Source: Vermamoeba vermiformis (taxonomy: Eukaryota; Tubulinea; Echinamoebida). Taken from it: a stretch of 64,000 nt of DNA. The stretch lies in assembly GCA_045837725.1 (NCBI GenBank), contig JBEWZL010000066.1, positions 186,001 to 250,000 on the forward strand. Direction: 5' to 3'. The position numbers were made by a program, and so were the translations under genes. Numbering within the stretch: position 1 is the stretch's first letter; the number at the start of each line of letters is the position of its first letter. Under the pieces are notes generated by a model. It saw nothing but the letters and a program-made list of their open reading frames with translations, was not told the origin of the DNA and did no database searches. Positions 23,170 through 35,200 of the stretch are shown one piece after another.

Positions 23170-24651
23170 TTAGTGCTTCTCGAAGTATTGCAACTTCTTG
23201 TTGACGTCAGGGACGATGGTGTCTGAGCCAGGGGTCCAGTTGGCAGGGCAGACCTCACCGTGCTTGTCGTTGAATTGGAAGGCCTTGACGAGACGCAAAA
23301 CTTCGTCGACGTTACGGCCAACGGGGGGCTCGTTCATGGTGATTTGGCGGAGAGTTTGGTGCTCGTCGTCGCCAATAATGAACAAACCTCTGTTAAGAAA
23401 ACACGATCAGTACCGGTGCAAATCCAGTTCTAGAACCTTCGCGATAAATTGTCCAAAATTATTCGTACGACAATTCGAATTGACTCAAAATTGAATTGAG
23501 TGGCAAGTAAAATTGCATAATAATAAATAATTTGAGCGATCCGGAAAAACGTTTCCACGTGGAGCGCATCAAGTTACCTCAAAGTGTGACCGGAGTTCTT
23601 GTACAAAACACCGTAGGTTTGAGAGACTTCGTGGTTGACGTCAGCGAGGAGAGGGTAGTTGATACCACCGAGACCACCTTGCTTGCGGGGAGTGTTGATC
23701 CAAGCAGCGTGGGTGTAGACGGAATCCACAGAAACACCAACAATTTCAGCACCAATCTTGCGGAACTCTTCGGCCTTCTCGCTGAAAGCAATAATTTCGG
23801 TGGGGCAAACGAAAGTGAAGTCACTATTAATTGTGGATCAGTTAAAAAATATTCTCCGACACATCAATGGAAGCTGCACTTACAGAGGGTAGAAGTAGAG
23901 AACGAGGTACTTGCCTAATTACACAAATTATAAAAATTAATAACGGCATTATTACGAGCGCGTGACGTCACTGGGCTTACCCTTGTAGTCCTTCAAGGAG
24001 ATTTGCTTGAACTCGCCGTTGACAACAGCCTCACCTTCGAAGTGAGGAGCGGGGTAGCCAATTCTGGGGTATGAAGTCAAAGAAGACATGGTGTTATGTT
24101 GTTTCGTCGCTGTGGTGACAAACAAAAAGGTGAGTTTTTTCGGGTTTTGAGGGACGTTGTGGTCAGAGGCTTTGGTCAGAGGCTTGCATTAATGAACAGA
24201 TCGGCTTACTTGACGAACAGGTGCAGCCGTCCGACTAATGACCGCTATTAGCTTGACTTCATGCCTTCGCAATGTTTGACCGATCCGAAAAAGATATTCA
24301 ATGATACGTAGATCCGCTTTAAGGCTGAGTTTATAAATAATTTTTGGGTAGAAAATTAGCATAATTATTAAAAGAGCGATTGGAGCTATAATAGCAAGCC
24401 TAACTTCAAAAAATATTCTTAAATGAAAGGTGCCGTACTTACCGTGAGGGTGTGCAGAGCCAAATTGACCGTAGCTAGGTACTCCATCGTGGGCATGCTT
24501 ATGTCCACAACCACAGTCTATTTGTCACACTAGTCAGTTTGGTTCGTCTTTCAAATAGCAGATCTAATGGCGGAACATTCGTCTACTTACCGGTGTATAC
24601 CGAGGCAATGCAAAGCAGTGCTACGAGCAAGATGATGCTTGATTTGTACAT
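23170..24651 (-). CDS. typical 2-Cys peroxiredoxin with two possible N-termini (cytosolic and ER-type)
   Basis: The core reads [20 protein letters not shown] (peroxidatic Cys in FVCPTE) and [20 protein letters not shown] (resolving Cys), ending YFEKH. It reduces peroxides with thioredoxin. A normal cytosolic start lies at 24089 ([20 protein letters not shown]). Upstream exons 24591-24651 and 24443-24517 encode a signal peptide ([20 protein letters not shown]) and a Cys/His linker ([20 protein letters not shown]). An acceptor after 24110 joins them in frame through ATKQHNT to the cytosolic Met. This mirrors PRDX4-type ER peroxiredoxins, so alternative promoters could make both forms from one gene. 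Confidence 0.88.
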
Positions 24652-24759
24652 AATGTTCTTGCGCTCCGTTGCAAAATCACACAATGCACTGTCGTTCTGT
24701 TGAATTGAGTTTTATTCCTCTATAATACAGTGTGTGATATATTAACATTAATAGGGCTG

Positions 24760-26790
24760 TTACTTGCCCTCGAGTCTGGCCATCTCTTTGTCGTACTGGC
24801 GCTGCCGTCGCACGAGTCCCACAGCCAGACCGATACCAGTGGCTACGACAGGCACCACGACGATGATCGCAATTGCCCAATCAGGTAGCGAGGGTGGTGT
24901 AGTGGTAGTGGTGGGTGCATCGCTCTTGCAGTCAGTGCGCGTGGCTGTGACGAGCACTGAGAACTGGCCTGGTGACTGCTTCGGCGTCTGTTGTACGCGC
25001 ACACATTGCACTGGGAGAGCAGTCGTTAGAGGTCTCTTTTGTGTCATATACATATGATACTTACACTCGTTCTGATTACTGATCTCCACCGAGGTGAAGT
25101 CACTGACACTGCACGCACTGTTGTACAGCAGCACGGTGCGGTCGAGCAGGCCAGTCTCGAGCAGCACTTCAATCTCTTCAGCACTCAGTTGCAGCACCAA
25201 TGAGCCGTTGAGCACTGGACAGCCCGTCACTGTGATCACTGCGCCGTCTGTCAGCGTCAGATTGGACTGCACAACTAGATCTCCAATGACAATCACGTTC
25301 ACTTGCACGGTCGAGGTGCTGATGACGAGGGTGTTGTTGTAGACCCACACGGAGGTGCCGTTGATGGTCTGACACTCCACGCCTGCAAAGGGTGCTGTGC
25401 CACTGCAGTCTGAGAAGGGTGGTGAGTGGTTATTGCATCATAGGCAGAGTCCTTACATGTATTGCAGTTCACATCTGAATAGCCCTGGCGACACAAACAC
25501 GCGCCTGTCGGTGATGGTTAGACAATGAAATTTCGTGTGCGAGGCACGTGACTTACCAGGGACAGTGCAGTACCCGCCAAAGATGTTGCAACCCGCGGCA
25601 CAGATAGCTGTGAGAGGTTTAATATGAGAGCAATGATACTATTGGATACTACGCACCGGTGTCACATAGAGTGCCTTGCCAACCATTCTGACAGTTGCAC
25701 TGATCTGGTGCAGTACATCCGCCATTCACACAGCCCGTGAGACAGACAGCTGAATGTTCGTTAGAGATTGTTTATGCCATATACGCTGCTTACCAGTCGA
25801 GCACACTGTATCAGTCCAGCCTGGCGTGCACTTGCAGGTCTGATCCAAGTCACAAACACCGTTCGTACAAGTTGGAGCGCATCCAGCTGCGACAAGCACA
25901 TTAGATGCATTGCACTAACAGATGTATAGTGACATGTTACGTACTGACTCCAACACATTGCTGCGTTTCATCGGCTAGTACTTGCCTTACATTGCCAGCA
26001 CTGTCGAGCAGTCTGGCAAAGGGTCAGATCCTAGAACTGGTCTTGATAGCCACTTACTTGACTCCTTTAAAGAATATCTTCTTATCTCCAATGCTAGTAC
26101 CAGGTGTATCGCAGCCCACTGTGATAGCGATGGGATTGCTACAGATCTGTACGTCAGTACAAATAATGAGATATTCATGGCTTGCAGTATTGAACTAACT
26201 TCACGTAGTCTGGCAGTGTGAAACGTCTAGTGTACCACTTGCGATAGGCATATTGCGATATATCCTGCAATTTCAGTTAATTCAGTTTTGTTGATCTCGG
26301 AATCATGACTCATTCTATTTAATAATTGTTCCAAATAATTTAAAATAAGTATTATTATACTTACCACACGAGGATGATTAATAAATCCATTCGCATCCAC
26401 ATTTCCAGAGTTGCGCAGATAATTGCTGCCAACATAACTGACAATATCGAGCACGCAATGCGTGTCTGGCTGGTCCCACCACAGCGTATATTCAAATTGA
26501 TCGCCAACCACTGGCGTCGTAGCACCGTCCAAGGGGTATCTGGTCTCCGAGTACAGATAGTTGTCTGCAGTGGCACAATACGCTATCGTGGCTGTGGCTG
26601 CAAAGCGCGTGCCATCACTGCCAGATATAGTCGGGTAGGTCGACGAGGGACAGTTGCGACCAGTCGTCAGTGGATTGCCGAACGGTGCGCATGGATCTGC
26701 GAGGGTCGAGGTCAGGAGCACCAACAAATAGGTCCCTATAATGAGACTCGTATTGGAGCCCCTCATTGCTCGTGCTGCCATCACAACCAT
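24760..26790 (-). CDS. type I membrane protein with EGF-like repeats
   Basis: Start at 26790 gives a signal peptide (SLIIGTYLLVLLTSTLA). An ectodomain with paired Cys follows (DPCAPFGNPLTTGRNCPSST; QFEYTLWWDQPDTHCVLDIV). Then three EGF-like modules, each on its own exon: CAPTCTNGVCDLDQTCKCTP, CLTGCVNGGCTAPDQCNCQN and CAAGCNIFGGYCTVPGACLC. A Val/Thr-rich beta segment (NNTLVISTSTVQVNVIVIGD) and a Thr/Pro stalk lead to the transmembrane helix AIAIIVVVPVVATGIGLAVG and a short basic tail RRQRQYDKEMARLEGK. The modules are of the tenascin/teneurin EGF type. Probably a cell-surface adhesion or recognition protein. Some exon joins in the first half are uncertain. Confidence 0.8.
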
Positions 26791-27420
26791 CACTGCAACA
26801 CTGTTGACGGAATTGTGGCGCTGTTTCGGTGAAAACAAGCACGTGATCGTGGATTTCACGGCCAATTTATGTGCCTAGAATGCAGCACTAGTGCTACTGC
26901 TATTGGCACATCAAGATGCGTGGTATGTGCGTGGGGTGGATGAACAAAACATTGCCACTGCAGTGAACCAATCCGTTGCACAACAGCAGTGCCGAGCAAG
27001 CATTATGTGGTCAGCTGTTAGTGACTGAACGATGCAGCACTTCTCCAGCGTACGATCATACACGAGACCCGTGCTGAGCACCACTCTACTGCACGTGACG
27101 CACAATGAGTAGCATGTGAGAGTGTCCTCCTCTATCTGAGAGCTGTGCATCTCATCAGTCCGAGGTGTGCCGTGTGTAGCGGCACTGTGCCACGCGAGCA
27201 CGTTGTGGTCATGTTGTCAAGGTCTGTGCAGCGGCATTGAGTGGGGACGACGAAGGGCAGTGGCCCGGATACCGCTTATTGCAATGACGGGTAGCAAAGA
27301 GCTCGGTGATTGAGCAATCTGTTGTAGAGTCCAGTATAAATGGCTGCATAGAGTGGTTGCGATGCTGATATGACGTGCTTCATGAATAAATAAATTGACC
27401 GTTTGCGTGCGAGTCGAATG
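26791..27420. other. intergenic region, no supported gene
   Basis: About 630 bp upstream of the EGF membrane gene. A Cys-rich minus-strand open frame near 26911-27201 lacks a clear start and family resemblance. I see nothing I would call a gene. Confidence 0.4.
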
Positions 27421-27596
27421 TTAACTATTAATTAGAAGAGGATCGGGATCTGAGTTCCTCACGAACAAGTTTACGTGGCTCTAAAGAGTAAATATGCCAC
27501 GAAGTATGATAAATATTCTAAATAAATCGAATAATATTATTAGTTCGGATCTGTCAACTATTATCTTACCTTTAGACGACTCTGAGCACTAGTCAT
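27421..27596 (-). CDS. possible two-exon microprotein
   Basis: ATG at 27594-27596 gives MTSAQSRLK, a GTAAGA donor follows, and an acceptor at 27481-27482 continues in frame as SHVNLFVRNSDPDPLLINS to a stop at 27421. That is 28 residues. Splice sites fit the local style, but so short a protein cannot be told from chance. No family recognised. Confidence 0.25.
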
Positions 27597-27889
27597 GCTG
27601 TAATATAAATCATGTTCCAATATATCTTTGTAATTGAATATTCTTCATTCTATTTATTGTTGTGTCAGACGTGAAACTCGAAAAATAAGAGCGGAAGACT
27701 CAGAACTCGAACATAAACTCCTTATTCGGTGGCCCCTTCGATTTTAACTTCTACTTTATTGTGCACGGTTGTGGTGCTCCTTCGCTCAAGCTAGAAAAGA
27801 ATTCCATTTTCGCGCACTTTTATTTTTTTGACCGTTGTGCACAAAATTTTTAAAATCAAAATGTTGTATCTCAGTAGACGAAGAACACA

Positions 27890-28912
27890 ATGGCTGCGAT
27901 TGCGAGTTGTGCGTTACACAAGCAGCACACGGTTGTTTACCCTCGAATTTCATTGACGGACTTTTTGGCCAGATTGGGGTAAGTTTCAAAGATTAGGGCC
28001 TACATGTCCTAACACATTCATTGCTAACAACAATTTAGCGATATTTCGGACATCAAATCGAAAATCAGACATTACGAAATGTACGATCAGGAGCAAGTAC
28101 ATTCCACCGAAGAAATTACGAGAAAATATATTCCAATCAAGAAGGGCAAGAAATGGTATCGTTTTTACTCTCAAAATGGATGCTATGGCTCCGAATCTTA
28201 TGCCTATCGGCAATTGAAGCACTTTAAGTGCCCTTACTTTGGTAAACCAAAAATGATAATCGAAGATGCTGAGGACCTGGACATTGATATGTTCTTCATC
28301 CCGCACTACAATGAATATTGCCGAACAACGCTTCGTCCATATGTGAAGACAGTCATGCGCCAACTGTTAAAGGTAACTTGAACAGTTCACCGTACGGCAG
28401 AAACGAAAAAACTGACTCATTCAATTTCAGGTGTTAGTGTGCCTCCGAAAGCGCGTGATAGTGCACCTGAAGATCAGACCTGAATCAATCACTTGGCGAT
28501 GGAACAAAAGAGGCACTAAGCCTCACATCTACTTGACCAACTTCGATCAGATTGAAGACGGTGACAGGTCTGTACAATATCCTTACATTTATGACTGGGC
28601 GTACGATGATTGTGAGTACGACGTGCGTCTTGCGGGAGTGCTGATGTTGGAGATGGTAAGTAGAAGCAATAAAGGCGCCTGTAAAAAATTGTCAGTACTA
28701 ATTAACTCCACCAGCTACTTGATCGAGACATCTTTCCACTATACTCCAATACCAACTGTCTTATACCTCTTGCAGACAGAGAGCAATTCTATGCTCAGAT
28801 TGGATGTCCAGTGACTTGCGACTTGCTCGAAGAGTTGATTGGTGGCAGTCCAATCGGACGAATCACCGCTAAAGAGGCGTTGAAACATGAGTACTTTAAA
28901 TCTAAATTGTAA
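27890..28912 (+). CDS. degenerate protein kinase (probable pseudokinase)
   Basis: Four exons, about 290 residues. The layout is that of a kinase, but key residues are replaced. VKTVMRQLLKVLVCLRKR aligns with the helix before the catalytic loop. The HRD...KPxN loop reads VIVHLKIRPESI, so the catalytic Asp is lost. The DFG position reads LTNFDQIE. YDVRLAGVLMLEMLLDRDIF matches helix F (DxWSxG pattern without the Trp). The C-terminus ITAKEALKHEYFKSKL is the classic ending (ItaeeALnHpyF). The N-lobe lacks a visible Gly-rich loop. General resemblance is to the CK2/CDC7 type. Likely a scaffold or allosteric partner. Confidence 0.65.
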
Positions 28913-29404
28913 AGTTATTAAGTCGTGTAGACGAATGTAGATATATGTAATATAATGTAAGATTGTATCGAAAATATGTAAATATGTTAATTTAGACATC
29001 ATTTTCATCGACCCGTTCTTGTTCCATCACTGTACTCGTCTTCCCTCTTCTTTTAGTGCCTATGACATGTTGCTCTTCTTCGCGATACAACCTGGGCCAA
29101 TAGTCCACAAAATATCATCGATTTTCCGTTTGTGTGCCACATCTGGCTAGTTCATCGAAAAGACGCAGCTGACGCATTGACGGAAGAAGCAAGACGTGAA
29201 TTACGGAATAACTAATACTACAAACAATCTAATTTTCAACTTAAAATAGTGTGATTCGCCTAAGAATAAAAGTTCAATTTTGCCCGTGCGCAATTCAATT
29301 TCAAAAGATGACCCACTAGTGAACCACAACAACACCCACCTATCAATACATTACTTGCACCTATCAGTAGTACAGCAATACAACCAATTTACTAATCAGC
29401 TGCT
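28913..29404. other. intergenic spacer with one doubtful minus-strand frame
   Basis: About 490 bp between two plus-strand genes. A minus-strand frame (29177 to 28992, MRQLRLFDELARCGTQTENR, then an in-frame TGA, then YFVDYWPRLYREEEQHVIGT...) looks faintly protein-like, but no splice removes the stop. WIPI promoter elements probably lie at the right end. Confidence 0.35.
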
Positions 29405-31681
29405 ATGAACATCGACATTGTCGACCCAGCAAATCCGATGCTATTCGCATCTTTCAACCAGGACTACAGGTAATTATAATTTGCGATATCTTGAACGTGT
29501 ATTAATATGGAGACTAGCCGTCTTGTCATTGGCACGCGATTGGGCTTCAAATTATTCAATACCGAGCCAGATTTTGTTCCGGTTTACAAGGACGGTAAGT
29601 TGATACAATATTTTTTTGAGAATTAATACAGAATAATATTTAATAATATTGTTATCAATTTTCCCATTAAAATATGGAATTCTGCACTATTTTTCCCGCG
29701 CTCGAACTCAACAACATCCGCCCAACGGTAACCAGACAAAAATAGAACGAGTTTAAGACCAAACGATCCGCAATATTAATAAGGCGGTATTTATATTGCC
29801 CTCTGCGAACTGTTACCGCAGCACCTTTCGGCAATCACACTCGTGATCTCCGCGAGTTTTCTGAGACATTTGCGAGAATATAATTTATTTATGCCCGCAG
29901 TAATTTGGCTGATTACAGTGCGTTACATATGCATGTTGATTGTCGATACATTGCAACGAATTACTGCATTCTCGACGTACGAGTAAAATATTGGCAGTAT
30001 CAATCAAAGTCAAAATCTTTCTTGCAACGTCACCAGCTTGATAACACGGGATAATTGAAGAATGCTGCGTATTATACATGACCCTATATATAAGCACTCA
30101 AAACATCAATAATTCGCTGATTTGCGCAGTCATTCTGATTTGTTTGCGAACGGCGGAGAATTCAACTTAAACTAGCCGCCGAAAGATTCTCCAATACTTT
30201 AAGACTGCAATACGAACAATTTACGTCCTCGTTATCCTATTATAAGAGCTCGAGCGCGACAAGCAGAACAAATTCAATTTCTGACTTTCAAACCGCAATT
30301 CAAATTCAATTTCGTGCACTAACGGCGCAATTTACTAGAAAATGGAGGCTGCAGCCTGGTTGAAGTACTCTACAGCACTAAGCTTGTCGCAGTCGTGGGG
30401 TCTGGTGAACATCCGTCTAGTCCTGCGCGACGCGTAAGCCTGATCAACTGTGGCCACGGCAAAGAGATCTATTCGCTCTCATTCCCCACTCCAGTCCTCG
30501 CAGTGCGCATGAGCAAGAACAGGTGCGTTGTTGATGCGAAGACTTGCCGGTCTCAATTTAGTTTTAAGGCTAAAAATAGCCAATTGACCGTTGATTCATC
30601 CGACTACTCGTCTGATTATAGTACCACTAATATGCTGTACTAATGCCATATTAATAGACTCATCGTCGTTACAGAGGCAGTTATTTACTTGTACGAACTT
30701 CAAACCAATCGCTTGCTGACCACCATCGACACACCGCCCAATCCTCATGGTATGCTGACATACACTATATATGCGTTACAATAGCACAACTAATGTCTAT
30801 TGCAGGTGTGGTAGCACTGACCAATCGAGATCCAGAGAACGGTCAGACCCAATCACTGCTCGCCTTCCCCGGCCACACCACGCAAGGTGACCTCGTGCTC
30901 TACGACACCAACGCCCTCAAGATTGCGCGCGTGGTCAAGAACATTCACAAGACACCACTGCGCTTCATTCAGTTCAGTCCTGATGATCGCGTCATTGCCA
31001 CGGCCTCGGAGACTGTGAGTAGTCTTTGCGCGAATTCAATTCTCGCTGATCACGTAATCTAACCACTCACTCGCAGGGCACGGTCATTAAAGTGCGCGCA
31101 GTAGATCCGCGCCTCGACAAAGAGCTCTCGTTCCGTCGCGGTACCTTGCACGGCGCGACCATAGCCTCGATTGCATTCAACAGCGATGGCTCACTGCTCG
31201 CGGTGTCGAGTAGCAACGGCACAGTGCACTTGTTCAAAGTACCATCGCTCTACGACCTCGAGCTCAATCAAAAGTGAGTCACAGCGCATAGCTCTATATT
31301 CACTAGTCTGCATACTAATCACTCCAACACAGTGGTGCACAGTCCTCCATGCTCGGCTACTTTGGCAGTTATTTCAATGCTGATGCCACACGCAGCTTTG
31401 CGACCATTAGAACTGGCTCAATATCACTCTGCGGCTTCTCACGCGACTCATCCCGTCTGTTTGTCGTCACTCCTGATGGCAAGGTATGTAGCCCTGGCAT
31501 ATTTCCTAATTTGGACTGAACTATTAACATCGTGCAACAGTTCTCCAAGTACCAAATTGAACTGAACTGCAAATTGGAGCGACAAGAGCTGCTGCTCTCA
31601 GACATGGAAGAAGAGGAGTTCGAAGGTCCAGTGCGCGACTCACCGCCCAACAAGCACGACGTCCTCATCGACAACCACTAG
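29405..31681 (+). CDS. WIPI/Atg18-family PROPPIN (autophagy)
   Basis: Seven-bladed WD-like propeller, about 390 residues. It starts MNIDIVDPANPMLFASFNQD, then RLVIGTRLGFKLFNTEPDF, the third exon CSLVEVLYSTKLVAVVGSGE, and LIVVTEAVIYLYELQTNRLL. The signature phosphoinositide-binding FRRG motif is present in LSFRRGTLHGATIASIAFNS, followed by LLAVSSSNGTVHLFKVPSLY. PROPPINs bind PI3P/PI(3,5)P2 on phagophores and endosomes and recruit ATG16L or ATG2. The C-terminal tail is acidic (DMEEEEFEGPVRDSPPNKHD). Intron 2 (29595-30347) is 753 nt, far longer than others here. Subtype (WIPI1/2 versus WIPI3/4) not decided. Confidence 0.9.
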
Positions 31682-32206
31682 CCACATCCACCGCTCTGGT
31701 CGCGTGGCTGGAGCCCTCCTGTACATTAGCACAACATCTCTACCCCTGTACATAGCTTATACGACACTTATACTCGAATTTTTCACTTCACATCACAATT
31801 TTAATGAAGAAATTCGTTCTTATTTATTCGAAAGACATCCAGCTCTTTCACCCACATGTAAATTTGACACTTGTAGCATAACAAAACAAACAGCGAATAT
31901 ATAAACCCAATAAACATGTAAATACACTCCATAGCGATCGTCACGCTTGTCTTTAAAGACTTTGATGCTCGCGTTCCTGGTAGTCGCGAGGTGCAACGGA
32001 AAAAAACGGCTGAAGAAAATTAAACTGGCAAATCAATTGGACCTGCGTAGAGTACACGAGCGATTAGCGATTATTCACATGTTATAAGAATTGATAGAGT
32101 ATCCATCCGATTAATCCAAGCAATCGCAATATCACATCTACCATAAAAAAAACTAAAAAAATTATAAAAAGAAAAAAACCCAAAAAAAGGAAATATTACG
32201 ACGACT
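31682..32206. other. AT-rich spacer between WIPI and PAN2
   Basis: About 525 bp between two plus-strand genes. No coding segment or RNA gene recognised. It must contain the WIPI 3' end and the PAN2 promoter. Confidence 0.5.
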
Positions 32207-35200
32207 ATGTATGACCCTAATTATAATCCTTATGGTACGTATTCGTAGTAACCGTCTTTTCAAAATTTACGCCTGATTCAACAATAATTATTTCTCTGGC
32301 ACCTAGCCCTTCAATAATACATTAAATAAGCAATATGAATTATTTATAAAATAGGAATATTAAAAATAATTGATTAATTGTAATTCTAGCGAATGGACCC
32401 ATCTATTACAACAGCGACGACGGGCTCTTTGAGTTGCAAACCTTTACTGAGCCAGGCATGCAGCCAGAGCCCATCACTGCCGCTGCATTTGATCCCTTTG
32501 AAGAGGTTCTATGGACGGGCACCGGTTCGGTAAGATACTTGATACTTCGCGTTGATCGCTAAATTTATTTATTGAAATTGATATTACTGCAAATAATTCC
32601 TATGAAATTAATTATATTATATTTAAATACTGCTATATTTACCACAAATAAATCAAAATTTTGCAAATTGACCTCTTTGCGACCCTGAATGTCAAACCGA
32701 AATTAGAACACTACAGACGATGAATATAGTCGATATGCAACGCTAATATTATATAGGGCCGTATTGTCGGTTATGTAGCACCTACCATGGACAAATACGC
32801 CTCGTGGACTGCGCACGAAGAATTCGGTGAAGTGCGTCAAATGCTGGTCGATGAATACGGCATCTTGTCCATATCGAGCAACACACTGCGCATCAGTGAT
32901 CGTGGTGGCATGCGCAAGTTCTTTTACAGGTAAGTGGATCTGTTGCATGGATGCAAACACTTGTGGCGCGAATAGTACAGCCCTTGCATGACGAGTGCAA
33001 TCGATTGACAGCGACTAGTACTGATCTGATTATACACCACCAGTCACCAAGATCTCGAGGACATTCAGTGCATGACATTTGTCAATGCCGCGCACTCGCA
33101 CCTCATCGTCGGAGGTATATCCGACTCCATGTTCGTGTTTGACTTGGAACGCGGTCAAGTGATCAAAGAGGTCAGTGTTTGACACGTGTCATTCGTGCGA
33201 TTACTGACACGTGTTCTGATGACAGGTGCAAGTGTCAGCAGGAGTGACAGCTGTCAAAAAGGCGCGTCTGTTGTGTTGTGGTTCAACTGACGGAAAAATT
33301 ACACTGCGCGATCCCAGGTGAGTACTCCGCTGATCATTGCCTTATATGGTAACTCACGTACTTCGCGTCAGATCGTACCGCATTGAGCACAGCTTCGAGG
33401 CGCACAGTGCAGGAGTGAATGACATGGACCTCAAGGGTGACTTGCTCGTGTCGTGCGGCTTCAGCAGTCGCATGGGCCAGAGCTACTTGGACTCGTACAT
33501 CAAAGTGTTTGATCTCCGCATGATGCGCATTCTGAGGCCGCTCAATTTCCCGCCAGGCGCACTGCTCTTGAAATTTCACCCAAAATTCTCGTCGACGCTG
33601 ATCATCGTGAGTCAAGCGGGACAATTTCAGCTGTGTGACGCGCAGGGTGACTTGTCCTCGCTGCAGAACTATCAGATGGACACGCAGGGCCAGTACCTCA
33701 TGTCCTTTGACATTAGCAGCAGTGGCGAGGCCATGGCCCTCGGTGACACTGGCGGCTGCATTCACTTGTGGGGCGACAACGAGAACTACAAAGTGAACAT
33801 GTACTCGCGCAACACACTCGAGATGGACCTCATGCTCGAGGGCAATCCCCCGCCCCCGTACAAGCTGAACGAGTGGAGTGTGGGCCTGCACCAGCCCCAT
33901 CTGATGCAGGGGGACCCGACTATGTTCAGGTAAGCGGATAGTTGCCTTGTTTGGCAAGTCACGTGACTGACAGCAGTGACAGCGATTGGTCTGGTGGCAT
34001 GATGAATGTGAGCATGTACCCGCACTTGACACGGCCGCACGATCCACTCGAACACATGCGGCGCGATGAGTACGGCAATGTGCTGCCCAACAACGGTCGA
34101 CTGCGCAATCAGGTGCGTACTATGTGATCCATATACATATATAGTGAGGCTATTAATAGAACTGACCAATGATCCTCAGGTACGTCGTCCAATGCCGTAT
34201 CAGTCGATGGAGCGGAACAATTACAATCAGGAACCAAATGATTATCAGCGCACTGAACAGGTGAGTGCACCATATATGGTAATAGTCCAATTGACGACTA
34301 ATGTGCTATTAATAGACGCAGTTCAATGGGCGCGCACGTCCTCCCAAGAGTTATCGCCGAATTCCGATCAAATTTACCAAATTAGGTGTGGACGACTTTG
34401 ATTTCTCCGCGTACAACAAGACCAAGTTCAGTGGTCTCGAGAACGTGTTGCCGAATTCGTTCTGCAATGCACTGATGCAAACACTCTATTTTATTCCGCA
34501 GTTCCGCATCAGCATGCTCAATCATCTCTGCACCGTCGAGCACTGCTTGTCGTGCGAGCTCGGCTTCTTGTTCCGTGAGTAACAAGCCATTCACTGAACG
34601 AGGACACGTGACTGACCATATTTAGACATGTTTGACATCGCTCAGGGCAATAGCTGTCAAGCGAGCAACTTCTGGCGAGCCATGCGCGAGATACCAGCAG
34701 GTACGAATAGCATTGCCAATATAGATCTAGTCACGTGACTCATGTGCTATAAATAGCTGCGCGGTTGGAGCTGTTGGAGGACAACAAAGACGTCTCCAAG
34801 CTGATTCGTCGCTTCAATTCGTTCTTGTTCCAACAGATCCACAAAGAACTCCTCGCGACTAAAAATAGCAACACCCCCGTGCGTGCCAACAACACCAACA
34901 CGAGCCCCGCACCCACCACTGGTCCGACACCCTCCCCGACTCCGAGTCTCACTGTAAATACCCCCGCCAACAGCGCGAGTGGCTCGCAGCGTCGTCTGTC
35001 AGTCACCACGCCGAGCTCGTCGTCGATTGTCGATCAGCTCTTCGGCTCCACACTGCGCAGCAACACGCACTGCTTGACCTGTCAGCACGAGAGCACGCGC
35101 GACAGCAAGATTCATCAGCACACGCTCAACATCAACGCGCACAGCAACGACAGCAATCAATCCTTTGCAACTATTCTGCGCAACACGTTGCAGTCCAGCA

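Noticed and set aside
26911-27201. Cys-rich minus-strand frame upstream of the EGF membrane gene
   Set aside because: No clear ATG start, no spacing of Cys that fits EGF or other modules, and no splice join to the neighbour.
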